This document shows, piece by piece, positions 9,605-20,800 of a stretch of DNA of 64,000 nucleotides. This DNA is from Lineus longissimus (taxonomy: Eukaryota; Nemertea; Pilidiophora; Heteronemertea; Lineidae), in the NCBI RefSeq assembly GCF_910592395.1, contig NC_088318.1, positions 13,580,349-13,644,348 of the forward strand, given 5' to 3'. Positions within the stretch are counted from its first letter, which is position 1; the number at the start of each line of letters is the position of its first letter. The position numbers and the translations under genes were made by a program. The notes under the pieces were generated by a model that saw nothing but the letters and a program-made list of their open reading frames with translations, had not been told where the DNA came from and searched no databases.

Positions 9605-11807
9605 GACACTTATAACACTAAAGACAATAATAGAATCTTTATTTTACTGGCCGCGATGGAGGTATTAATATGACTTAATATCTCTCGTCCCCTGTCAACA
9701 ATCAGGCCAATCATCACCACAGAAAGACGCACGTGGATTAAAGGAAGCACATATAGATGAAAGCGTAAAAAATTATCAGTATCGACTTTATAGCACATTG
9801 GAGGCGAATAATATTGAATACGACTCAAATTTTAAATTATATTGCGGGATTAACGAGTCGTTGAGTTGCCTAGTACGTCTTTTAACGACGCCCGCCGGTC
9901 CTTCTGCGGTGGCCCTTGATAGTGGTACCATCGGTTGTAGACATTGTATGTCTTATAATGCAAAATGTAATAACGATTCTAATCTGCATGTAACAAACAG
10001 TTGTTTTGATTATTTCCACTCAGTCAGCATTTTTATCATTTTTTCTCTATTTGGCACAGTGATGTTCTGTACGACTTCAAAATCATCAAAACCGCCTTGG
10101 ACAATCTCTATGATATACCTGTATCATTAGAGACCCGGCCCAATAGTGGCCCAGCAAGTACATGTATTGCCATCTCACATATCGGTCCATGCCTTTCGAA
10201 TTGGCTGTTGTCTGCAACAGGCCGTCGGGTAATATAACTGGAGTTCTCATCAAAGTGGTTTAAATAATGTCCTCGTCAGTCACTAAAGACCGGGTTCTCT
10301 GGTGTGGTCTTTTCATTCACAAGCTTCCCATTCTTTGGAAGACTTGATATTCGTTAGAAAAGAAAAGATGCGTTTATTCTGGCGATAATGTCACCGCATG
10401 TATCGGGTTTGACATACATACAGTGGTTTACCCACGGGGCCAGCCAGTCTCATAATATTTTGGCCGCAGTCAGCACGTGGGCATCGTTTCCGTTGAGTCT
10501 GATATGACCCGACTTCAACAGTTCAAGCATTGGTGGCGCCATCCTGGCACCAGTTGTTTGCAATATACTCCGCCTCTCGATATACGGCCTTGGTCGGTCG
10601 CGTTTGTGGAGAAGACCCGGGGAGAAGACGGCTGGGTGATTCCGGGCTCCCTGCCATTAACCACGATGCGGTCAGGATGGGTGGTGGACTCTGAGCAGGC
10701 CCTAAGGGAACTGATTGGGCAATTTTCTTACAGATTCTTTCATTATTTTCTAACATACTCTTGTTCAATCGTATATATCGGGACTCGTTTTCGCCGAAAT
10801 GTCTGATGGGGATCGATTCATAGCTACTATTAATCGCAGAGTGGGTCCATCGCCTTCCCCAGACCTGTTAGGTCGGAAACCACCATTGTACGATAGTGGA
10901 TGATGATGGTGATGGTGTCAACCACAAAGAAGAAATAGTCCAAAGGAAAACCATGCTTTCTCCTTGGACGACATCAAAAGGACTGAGCAAGTTCGAATAT
11001 TGTTAATTGCATAATAATTTTATTTGGGGAATAATACACAGTGTCGTATTAATTACATGCAAAAATGTAACATTTTTGTGACAAATTATTTTACTAAATA
11101 ACAGTGGAGTGCGTGTTAAGTGGCAGTAGAAGTGACAATGTGATCTCGTGTTAAGGTGTTACCGTCAGTATGACAAGTGACAAATGAGTCGTGAGTCGAT
11201 GAAACGTGAGGTCTATTCGTGACCTGATGAATGGACATTGGAAAACATTTCGACCTGTTCTCATTGAAGTGAATTTTGTAAGTTTTGCTCGCATTCGTCG
11301 TCTCACGTCATTTCATGTCATTTCACGAGTGAGACGATGAATGGACATGTTCATTCTTTGTGAAATGAGCTGGCAAAGAAAGTGGACGTCCATGTGCATT
11401 TGTAGTGATATCGCCTTCGAAACTGTGAGTATAGCTACTTTTCGGCATTTTCATTAGTTTACACATTAATACAATAGCTAATTTCGATTGGAAATGAGAA
11501 ACAATAACAAAAATGCAGCACTTTTATGTACCACATTGTTCTCGTCCGTCGCCTCCGCATTCGTTTTCTATTCTCCATCAGGAGCAGCATGGCTGCCATC
11601 TCTTCTTCTTCTGGGTCCATGTGCGTCGCCGAGAAAATCCAACTGACAAATGAACGAGCGAAAAGTGATCTGTATGTAAACCGCCGCGGTCACTCGTGAC
11701 AAATGAGGAGTGACACGTGAAAATGAGCCGTGGGTCGATGAAAAATGTGGCGTGAGTAGCTCATTCCTATGTAACATCAGCCAAGTCACTTCGTGTGCGA
11801 AGTCAGA
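9605..11807. other. Intergenic region between two genes, repeat-like 3' part
   Basis: No ORF here looks coding. The 11150-11790 part is rich in related words (GACAAATGAG, GTGAGTCGATGAAA, ATGAATGGACAT) repeated at least twice in diverged form. A 15-bp stem with one mismatch lies at 11292-11343 (CATTCGTCGTCTCAC with GTGAGACGATGAATG). A - strand AATAAA at 11024-11019 could serve the gene at 12887-11808. Confidence 0.45.
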
Positions 11808-12887
11808 TTATCTGAGTTGTGTCTGGACAGGCTTTGCAATTGGGGGCAACTTTCTCGCTGAATAATTTGTCACTCCAGAGTCTGGGCATACGGATTTAAA
11901 ATTTTTGACAAGTGGCGAGAGTTCACACGTTCTATCGTTAGGTAATGAACGTTTACAAATTGGTGGCAAAACTAACTTCTTTGCGAACACATCTTTACAA
12001 TTGCTGCCACCAGTTGGTGTGCTATTTTTCACAGTTTTCGACTGTTCAGCGCTAGAATTTTCCCGGAGATTTTGGACCGGTTTCGCTTTTTGTACATGTA
12101 TCCAAGAATTTATAACACTATGTAAAACTTTCTCCGTCGTACTTTTCGACTCTGAAAGGGTATTGGGCAATTTTGGTTCAGCCCTTGTCCTTAGTGTTGT
12201 ATTCCTGAACTTGACTGTGATGCCAGCTGTTAGGCCTAGGTCAGGTATTGGAGAGCCTTCGCTTTTGAAGCGCTCCCTGCCACAACCACATCTATTGCCA
12301 TGCTTTTCCACTCGCACTTGCTTGGCGGGTTCGCTACGAGTGCGGTTCCTGGAGGTGCCCGCTCTCCTCTGAAGAAATGGGCATGTTTCCGTCTCGGGAC
12401 GAATATAGACCGGATAGCTCGGAACGTCTACGTACGTCTTACCCCTTGGGTCAGTGACATTTACGTCCTTGACTTTTCCATTCCTTTTTATGACCTCACA
12501 TTTCCCATTCGAACACAAATCACCCGACTGCAACTGAGTGATCTCGATGTCAGAAAGTGACAATCTTTTCTCAGGTTCCTCCTGTCCTCCTTTTCTTGTG
12601 TTCCTCTTGCGTTTTGGCTTATGCATCACTGACGCACCGTTATTGTTGACGTCCTTCTCGCCACCGAACATGTCTAAGTTTCGCAGCATTTTCTGCCGGG
12701 AAAGCGGTATCTCCGAATTGCTGTTCATTGCCGCCGGATTTCGTGTTTCCATGCTCCGCAACAGGACATGTCGTCTCCACTTGACACCATTCCCTGTCTC
12801 CTTTAGTGACGGAGTCTTGTGGTCGAGATTGTCGAATATAACACCTGAAACACAAGAATCAGGCTTGGAACAGGAAAAGTTCGACAT
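11808..12887 (-). CDS. Orphan basic Ser/Lys-rich protein, about 359 aa
   Basis: The longest open frame outside the modular genes and the retrotransposon. The first ATG is at 12887; the frame is also open upstream to 12923 without an ATG. The product is basic and low in hydrophobic residues, with a nuclear-localisation-like run (KPKRKRNTRK, about residue 90), a Cys cluster (CGCG), and a C-terminal KLPPIAKP. No known domain is recognised and no signal peptide or membrane segment is seen. A splice acceptor-like TTCTTGTGTTTCAG ends at about 12846 inside the frame, so the true exon may begin there and the first 14 codons may be intron. A TATA box lies about 215 bases upstream of the ATG. Overlapping + strand ORFs (11905-12372, 12538-12909) are taken as shadows. 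It lies between the two convergent modular genes but is unrelated to them. Confidence 0.6.
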   Translation of the reverse strand: MSNFSCSKPDSCVSGVIFDNLDHKTPSLKETGNGVKWRRHVLLRSMETRNPAAMNSNSEIPLSRQKMLRNLDMFGGEKDVNNNGASVMHKPKRKRNTRKGGQEEPEKRLSLSDIEITQLQSGDLCSNGKCEVIKRNGKVKDVNVTDPRGKTYVDVPSYPVYIRPETETCPFLQRRAGTSRNRTRSEPAKQVRVEKHGNRCGCGRERFKSEGSPIPDLGLTAGITVKFRNTTLRTRAEPKLPNTLSESKSTTEKVLHSVINSWIHVQKAKPVQNLRENSSAEQSKTVKNSTPTGGSNCKDVFAKKLVLPPICKRSLPNDRTCELSPLVKNFKSVCPDSGVTNYSARKLPPIAKPVQTQLR

Positions 12888-13100
12888 ACTGGTACCGCAA
12901 AGAGCGTAGGGCCTTAACCTCACGAGTTTTCTTTACCACGTCGCCAAAACTACTTTGGATATTCTGCAGAATTATGGCCACTGGATCTTCGACGTTTGCT
13001 CGAGTTTGACGGTTGCTGGTTGAGTATAGAATCTTGTCGTCTCCTCGAGTGCTCTCTGCAGCGAATAGGTTTATTATAATTCATCCCTGCTTGGTTGGGG

Positions 13101-13108
13101 CTTTTATA
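13101..13108 (-). promoter_or_regulatory. TATA box for the orphan gene
   Basis: TATAAAAG read on the - strand, a strong match in a locally GC-rich context. Transcription would start near 13075. The leader then carries a 44-codon upstream ORF (ATG near 13081, stop near 12949) before the main ATG at 12887, which could lower translation or mark a spliced first exon. Confidence 0.5.
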
Positions 13109-13611
13109 GGCGTATCCTGACATGACATCAATGCAACCATGGTGATTTGATTTGACAACCTCGTCAAATCAGGCTTTCGTGCGAAAAGTTATAAACGTAA
13201 TCTGAACCTCATGGGGCATGGCTGAGCAAGGTGTTATCTGAACGATCAGCTGCCACAATTAATCGACAGTCGAAATGATATGAACGCTCACTTTACAGTT
13301 GAAAAGACAAATAAATATTTGTATTTGAATACTCATGTTAAATCTATTATCTTCTTATTTCCTTTACATAGGGGGTGTACATGTACGTTTTGATAAACGC
13401 ATACCGTTATTTCAAGTAGTCAAAGCTTGTGGTGTATATACCAGAGATAATGTTTAAGAATATTGTTTCTGAGCATGACTTCAGTCCTCTGATGTATAGC
13501 GGCCTTCAAGTAGAGTCGAATTATCCGGAGACGCTTCGAACACCTTTCAAACAATATCATAACCGGCGTAGAAAATTGAAATGTCCTTGGATTGAAAATC
13601 TAGAGAGCAAA

Positions 13612-13740
13612 AGATGCGCTTTAATCTCCGAGCTATTGACGGTCATGGCCTCTTATAGAAGCAATATTCAATATATGATCCAACATAACTTTTTTTCAGG
13701 GGGACATTTTCTTCTTCTACACCGGCCCCAGTGGACCGCC
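13612..13740 (+). repeat. Dispersed repeat, copy 1
   Basis: TTTAATCTCCGAGCTATTGA at about 13619, followed by CGGTCATGG and, about 80 bases on, GGGGGACATTTT and CTACACCGGCC. The same order of words recurs at 24112-24260, so the two are diverged copies of one interspersed element of unknown class. Confidence 0.5.
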
Positions 13741-14151
13741 ATATTCGTTGTTATAATTTGTTACAGGAACTACATGTACATCACACATGCACTTATACAC
13801 GTTTATGTATCGCCATTGTTTTGTGTTTGATGTTCGCCGAGGGGAATGTCCATTTTGAAGTCGAGATGTACTCAGCATTTTGAGCTAACAGCACCATAAC
13901 ATCACACGCTAGCGTTAAATTCAGTGCTTCCTCTTGTTCGATGGGCTCCACGCCTTTTCTCAAGTCAATTTGTTCAAGAGACTGCCAGTCTGTACTGAAC
14001 CTGAAAGACATGGGATTTATGTTAAGCTACAGACACAGTGACAGTTACATATACATATACAGATACAGTTCAAATGAAGATACAGTTTAAATATTTTCTT
14101 TCCATAAAAATCGTTTTTACGTATAATATCATTCCTAAGGAATTCCTCACC

Positions 14152-14798
14152 CTAATTAAGCATTCCTGCCACCTTCTCCTTCAGTCCTGCTATTTTCTCC
14201 TTGTGTGTCGGACCGTTCAACAGCACCAGGCCAGCCAGACGGCCCTTAAACGGACGCCATTTTGGGCTCGACGGTCGAATCCCGCAGAAAACTTCTCCCG
14301 CCAAATCTACTTCTAATTTCCCAATGTTCTTTTCCATGATGTCATTGTCTATCCACATGAGGACATTTCCTGTGCCGTAATCATAGCTCACACCGACAAA
14401 ATGCCACTGTTTAGGCGTCAACAACTCAAAGAATACATTATGCTCGTGTCCGTCGATTGTTCTGAAATTTGCAAACAGGCCTCTCTTGTCCCAGTACCAA
14501 AAGTGGAACCCACATGGAAATTTCGTGTCGCCTTCGAACTCCAGGATTGGTCCGTTGTTCAGCACGTCTTGGTAGAAGAATGTTGCTACAGTCAGGCTCT
14601 TCCCGAGTCCGTTCTTCACCGGGGATGAGATCTTAACGAACGAGGTAGCATTGCCGTCGAACTCCCAGGCTTTCAAGCCGGCCCCTCCTACAACACGGAC
14701 GTTACTCGCCTCTCTTTGCAGACCCTGAATGTGGCGAGTGTCCTCCTCGCTAGCCCCGAGGATTTGCCACGTGGTGAACTTGCTGAAGTCGGACGGAT
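14152..14798 (-). other. LamG/ConA-like domain exon
   Basis: A single 647-base final exon encodes the whole jellyroll (about residues 338-552). It follows the truncated A exon at 15157-15110 after a 311-base intron. Recognised by pattern only: an FDG strand, a central glycine-rich KFPCGFHFWYWDKRG turn, QWHFVGVSYD, and a terminal GRLAGLVLLNG strand, as in the Laminin_G_3 / pentraxin-like group. It ends in a Lys/Glu-rich helix (KEKIAGLKEKVAG). Confidence 0.8.
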
Positions 14799-17700
14799 CT
14801 GAAATCAAATAGAAATTATATGTAAGTAAATACGTTGACAACGTCAGTCAGGGATTCGAACAAGAAGACCTGTGGTGAGATCTGACAAAAACATTGCCTG
14901 TCCTGAGAAAGCCAACGATATAGAGGCAAATTGTAGACAGCTACGAGTAAAGCACCCCCTTTAACTCAGGGGAGAGGTTGGCCTGGGGGATAAACAGCGC
15001 ATTTCGTCACATTCACTAAAATGCTAAGACGATCATCTCCGATGCATTGTTAAAATCAAATTGTGTTTTGAAAGTCCATTCTAAAAAGTTAAAATTGTGG
15101 TTTGCTCACCTCGAACGTCGAATGCGAATGCGCGGTCGAATATACCATCGATGATTACTGAAAATTGATGACGAAACCGTATTAATATTATTATTAAGCA
15201 TTGATATCGACTAAAATGAAAATCGGAACTTAGGCACAGTCATGGAACTGTACAATGATACTCCATAGACCAGTACCAAAAGAGAAACCCGTAACCAATA
15301 TCGTGATATAACGAGTTACGGCAAAATGTGTCCACGTTAAACGAAGTGACGAAAAGAATGGGCCGCATTAAGTGTTCCGCCTAAAGAAGCCTGGTGCGGA
15401 AGTGGCTCGTTCAGCGCGACCCATACCTTGTATTTGTGTCTCTGAACCTCCATTGGGCATGAATTCGCGAACCAGAGCATCAGTATACGACTCCATATCA
15501 CCAATCAGCTCCAACTTCTCTATGAGCCAACCATTGAAGACGTTTCTTTCCATCAAGGCGATGTCGTCGATGTTGTATGGGATTAAAGACACGAGCATTC
15601 CAACGTAAGCTACGCTTAACGTGAACTCAGACTCATGGACGGTACTATCATTTTCTGAAAATGAATTAGAAGTAAACTTTTGAGAATCAGACAGGGATAC
15701 TACCATAATTATCATTAGTATTCCTCTAATATATTGTTGAGTACGCCTGAACAACTTTTGTTTAAAAACTAAATGGCACTATTAATCCTGATGAACATCT
15801 TCTAGCTCTTATCACGTGAGGGTTAAACCGGCACTCCGTCAGGAAATTGACACGCTGTAAGAAGCCAAGAGTATTACGCATATTGGACGAATTTCGGTGC
15901 GTTAGCCGGGCGGTCGTACAAGAGCTTCCGTTGTGAGAGTCAAACATTCTCAGCGCAAACACGATTATTGCATATTTCACAATTTGTGACGAAGAGATGT
16001 TTACTATTGACCATGTAATGACTTACTTCCATATGCTTTAAGGAGTCTATTATGCTGATGAACTTGAGCATCGTAGCTTATTTTCCTCTTGATATTCGAA
16101 TCACACACATGATTATTGATGAAGTTGTTGATAGTTTTCCTGAAGCGTCGCCAAGATATTGAACCTGTCCCTTTACTTAGCTCGGCGAATTCGGCTTCCA
16201 CACCTGAAACGAGGATACAGCCATGACAGTCAATTATACAGGGTGCTTAAAAAAAGAAAACCAAGATGAAAAGGCAAGTTCAAAATCGTGCTACGATCGT
16301 TTTGAACAGGGCGAGAACAGTGATTCCGTTGCAGCAATCCGTACAGTTTCGTTTACAACACTAAAAAAAGAAATCACACATGCCAGAGTCACGGGCAGGT
16401 TCGAGCAGTAACAGTAGAGCTCTATATGCTACACTGAAATACCTACCTTTTCGTTCGGACGCTTCGAGAGTAAAGTGTAACTTCACAGCATCCACGACTC
16501 GGCCAATCAGGACATGTCCAGCCGGATACAGGAGATCGAATAGGCCGTCGAGAAGCACTGAAACCGTTGACGAAATGGTTAAGAACATACAGGATGGAAA
16601 GGCGTTTTGGGAATGGTGTTCGAACCAATTCGTAAACATTCATTATGTCTTGGAGAGGTTCTCACTAAAAAATGCTTTTTTGATTGCTTCCGTCGATGAT
16701 ACGGCCAACTCTTATTCCGTCACCGAACATTATCACTGCATGCTTACCTTGTGTTTTCAGCTGAGTCTCTCCTTTCGGTAAGATGGCTTTCTTCAGGGCC
16801 TCGCAGTCAACCTTCTGGCAGTCCCATCGCCTCAGAAAGCCCCTGATCTGATTATCATTCATGGCGACCTCGGAACCTATCAAGGGCTCGTTGTAGAGTT
16901 TGAAGTACCTTCTACTGCTTAGGTAGTCTGTGCAGGTGATCCGGCCATCTGTGTAGAAGAAAAAGGAGAAGACGTTTTATCACTCTTAGAATTGAAAAGT
17001 ACTGAGGTTGAGGAACGGATTTCTGAACTAACCCGTCTTCCCATACATTATGCAACGTTAAAGCTTCCTAAAAATTGTCAAAAGACGTGCTGAATGTATT
17101 GCGCCTCAATGCTCAGTGATACGCACTGGACTTTATACGGCTAAGGATAGAACGCAGAAGAGGGAGTTTAGGAGAAGAAGAAGAAATAAACAACGCCCAT
17201 GACTTACTTTGCGCAAGCTTCTCTATTCTTGCAGCCATTAGAGCAGCTACCTGCTGTCTCAGTTTTTGTTGCGGCAAATTAGGGAACTTCCTCAACGCTA
17301 ACTGGTTTGTAAATGATGTGTAGTTCTCCGCCGTTAGAAAGCCGTCATGACCGCACATTTCCTTGTACTCGTTGAGATATTCTTGAGGGAAAATAAGGTT
17401 GCAGTTTGAAAGAGATCTGTCTTAAAGGGACAAGTTGGGCAAGACATATGATGGTTTTAGATACGAAAATGACTTCCTGCTGAGCCGGCAATTCTCAAGT
17501 TCGGATCACTGAAAATCACCAAACTGCAATAAACAATGTGAGTGTACTAGAACGGAAAGTAACCGTTGGTTTGCCTGAAATTCCCAGACCACGTCCAAAA
17601 TCTCCTCACAACAAAATGTAGGCGATATTGATAACTAAGATAGATGGCTTTGATTGGAAAAATTCCAGCAGTGGAAATCGAAAAGTAGTCTCTCTGCTGT

Positions 17701-17895
17701 AGCTAGGGACGACGCAGGGCTGTCGAGATTTTCAAAGTGGCAACACCTGCTTTGTGATGGGAACGATGCGGTCCACCATCTCCCAGCAGACGACCAAAAT
17801 AATTTGAAAATCACACACTTACTCGTTTGTTTTTCATTTGTCAATGCCAGGTGAACCCTGAGAGCATTCTCCACTTCTTCCATCTTGTTCTGCAT
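14152..17895 (-). CDS. Two-module EF-hand-like protein with C-terminal LamG domain, 8 exons
   Basis: Coding exons on the - strand: 17895-17823, 17381-17208, 16948-16748, 16557-16447, 16203-16027, 15654-15427, 15157-15110, 14798-14152 (stop TAG). All introns are phase 1 with AG/GT borders, and the frame is open for about 552 residues. Order: short A, B, C, A, B, C, truncated A (16 codons), then a 215-residue LamG/concanavalin-A-like jellyroll domain. That domain shows WEFDG, FTV-like strands, QWHFVGVSYDYGTG, and a closing FKGRLAGLVLLNG. The EF loops have lost most calcium ligands (K-L-A-Q-N-G-R-I-T-C-T-D and Y-G-K-N-D-S-T-V-H-E-S-E). The second ATG at 17883 aligns better with the paralogue start (MEEVENALR versus MERVDRVVD), so the protein may begin four residues later. 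No signal peptide is visible although LamG domains are usually extracellular. Ligand unknown. Confidence 0.9.
15427..16557 (-). other. Module 2 of the LamG-bearing gene (exons 4-6)
   Basis: Exon 4 is a full A (DGLFDLLYP, exactly 37 codons as in the paralogue), exon 5 is B (59 codons), and exon 6 is C (76 codons) with the conserved SYTDALVREFMPNG tail. The calcium loop is degenerate. The donor after exon 6 is a weaker GTATGG. Confidence 0.85.
16748..17895 (-). other. Module 1 of the LamG-bearing gene (exons 1-3)
   Basis: Exon 1 is the short A piece found at the same place in the paralogue. Exon 2 is B (58 codons, Gln/Leu-rich helix), and exon 3 is C (67 codons, the shortest C). The first loop keeps only Asn, Gly and the final Asp. 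The second half (NDNQIRGFLRRW) has no loop. Confidence 0.85.
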
Positions 17896-20800
17896 GAGAC
17901 AATCAGAAAACAGTTAAAAAAATGACGTAGGGTGGCGAAGCGGCGGGGAGTAAAAATTCTGGAGTTAATGCATGGTGGGGTCGAACTAACACCTCAGGTG
18001 TTCAGAAACGGGCACGTGGGAATAACAAGTCTATGGGTGGGTACAGCAAGTTGTCAATGGGTGGTCGAACTAACACCTCTCAATCGTGTCGTGTCAAAAC
18101 GTGACTACACAACCTTGGGACAATTCTGGGAACAAATCTTTTCGTTACACTGGCTTTGATGATATTTCTCTCGCAAACAAAATGGATAACACGGCTTTAT
18201 ACAAAAAGACGCCACTACAGCCCGACACGTTGCATAATTCTCGGAAAGAAAATGTTGACCTACCTTTTAGATATTCAACAGGAAGCGGAAAAAGAGCTAT
18301 GTGCTATCTTGATGATACTATTTCGGAACACTAGACTGCAAATGGCATTTTTCTGCCAGACTGGTTAACTGGTTAAATAGGATAGAAAACGCATACAATT
18401 TATACACATAAGTACATGTACGCTGTATGCGTAATTACACCTGAAAAGTCTATAATTCCTTCCCACAATCAATGGCATTACATAATTTGTGCATAACTCT
18501 ATTGATCTCTTTATTGTGATAAACATGACGTAATATGTCGCAATGATCGATCCACCATCGGGACCATTCGGGCCGAGTCGGCAATCTTCGGGAAAAGCAC
18601 CAAGTCAACAATGGTGACTTCCTATGTATATATTTAGCTTGTGATTATAATGTGTTATTTGAGGTCATACGTCGTAAAGCCGTGGCAAAGGATAGAATTC
18701 ACAATCATGAGGCCAGTGCGAGTTTGCTCGGGTTAAAGCTTTGATCAGATTCCATGTACACTGCGGATGCCCTGTCACCCAGATATCCAATTAGGATGAC
18801 GCAATAGACTGCCCCGGGCGACGAAATCGACTTGCATGAGAGGTTGTGACATTGTAGTGTTGATCCGAAAGGACAGACGACACTCGTGGTCGTCGCCGCG
18901 AGTACCTGTATTCTGAATCGACGCAACTATACCCAAAGCGATGTTAACTTTCGATCAGATGGGGAAAATATACACAGTATCAACAGCTAAAACCATGTAT
19001 CAGCTGCATAAAAGACCACCCTCTTGCGTATTTCAGGGCTTGGCTAGCTTGGGGCATCCATTGTATGCTTCCGAGAACCCGGGCCAAGCCGCGGGCCGGC
19101 GCCCCGGGTATAACCCAAGGAAAAACCAACTCGACACCTCGCGATTGTCAGTCATGTCAAAGGAAAGTCTAAGACAAAAGGAACTGGCAAAATGTAACAT
19201 TTTGTCAAATGTGATGGCGAATCTGTGAAGAGGGTTTTAGTTCTTAGTTTTCTTTTATAACAACTGTAAGAAGAGACTAAGATCACTTTGAGTCGCCGCC
19301 AAGAAAACATTGACTTCTTGGCCAGATTTGTGCTCCGATGTGCTTGTGATAAAAATATCGTTATTGGATGTCTGATCTGCTGGGTGTGGTACTGTTATCA
19401 CTGTTCTGAGCGAGTTAATGGTGCAACGCGTGGGGATTGAACTAAGTGGTCATCTTGATTGTGACCGGCTGTCATCCAGGGCCTGGTACGATTCCTGGTA
19501 GTCTGAGTAAGAAGAAACCACCAAGTGCATCAAACAGTACACTTGAACGGAATGTAGTCATGCAAAGACTTAGCAAAAAATCAAAAGACATGTCGAAAAC
19601 CGCCCGAAACACCGGCGAAAATCATTTATTAGAGATCGGCTCAGTGTGATACTACAGGTGGCGGCGCGTAGTAACGGACGGGTGCATTATCCTTCTGGCA
19701 GGCAGTGCATATTTCACGGCTGTGTTGTTCCTTTTTACCACTGGGACATGTCACCAACTGATAACCACCAAATCTTACTCGGGGTTACAGAATAGAACAA
19801 TCATTTCACACTTAAGCAATTCAATTCAAATTCACTGGATTGAGGAATGTTTGCCGACAGTTGGTCGGATGTTGATATGGCGATCCTCTGGAGTACCCAA
19901 ATCAGCTAATGACCTGTTCTATATGATGAGACGACAACCCTACAAAACCCCAATTATTGACAAAAGATGCGACACTGTCATTAGATTCGCCATCGTATCA
20001 TTAATATCCCCTAGCCCTGCTGTTGGCTTCAATTATGCAACCAGGGAACGAGGTGGCGGCTTGTTGCGGGTGCGGTGTCATCAATCATTGGGACCCTTGG
20101 ACGACCCTGCTCGGGCCGGAAAACCACTGAATATGGGATTGAATCATTCGAATGTTTACATGTAAGGGCCAGAGGGCTTCTTTTTGGAAAGTTTGAAGAA
20201 TGACGAATATGGGATGTTCCTTAATAGAGAGGTTCTACTGTTATTGATTTGTATTCTGTATATTTCGATGACACATGTACAATGTATCAGGAGATAAAGC
20301 ATCCTGAGCTTCAGAGCCTTTTACTCGCGATTTACGGAGTTTACGCAATGTATGCGAGGGGAGGAATATTCAGCTGACCCTGGTATTCGAGAATGAGAGG
20401 AATTAAAATGTATCCCAAGTATCGCTCTTGGATTGATGCAGCACCTACAACAACAGCAACAGGGTGCATTAATCCTAATCTCCATCCATCGACAATAAGT
20501 TGATTTGACTTGAATAGGCGTGATTGTAGGAGCATACGGCGAGGTCATGCTTTGGGCGATCGTATTCGATAATGATGTCCATTTCTTTAGGGGATTATTC
20601 AAGGCAAAGCTAGGAGAAGTAATAGTAATTGTAATTGTTTGCGATAATGGCCGGCCCGGAGACTGCCCAAGGAGAGGCCGGTGGAACCAGCGGGCGGGTA
20701 ACCTTGCTCTCTGGACCCGAGCACTCATTACGATTGTCTTGGCGTCCTTGCCAGCTTCCTGTCCCTCCCACAACCGTGCCATCTTTTCGTTGATCTAGAG

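Noticed and set aside
11905-12909. + strand ORFs of 155 and 123 codons as genes
   Set aside because: They lie antisense to the longer - strand frame, which has the TATA box and a more protein-like composition.
13793-14011. - strand 72-codon ORF with an acceptor-like CTTTCAG before it
   Set aside because: Lies after the stop of the LamG gene, has no donor at its end and no link to the orphan gene.
19446-19649. Non-LTR retrotransposon ORF start (TGCHPGPG resembles an HPNPGP-type motif)
   Set aside because: Match is a few residues only, followed by no endonuclease or RT sequence.
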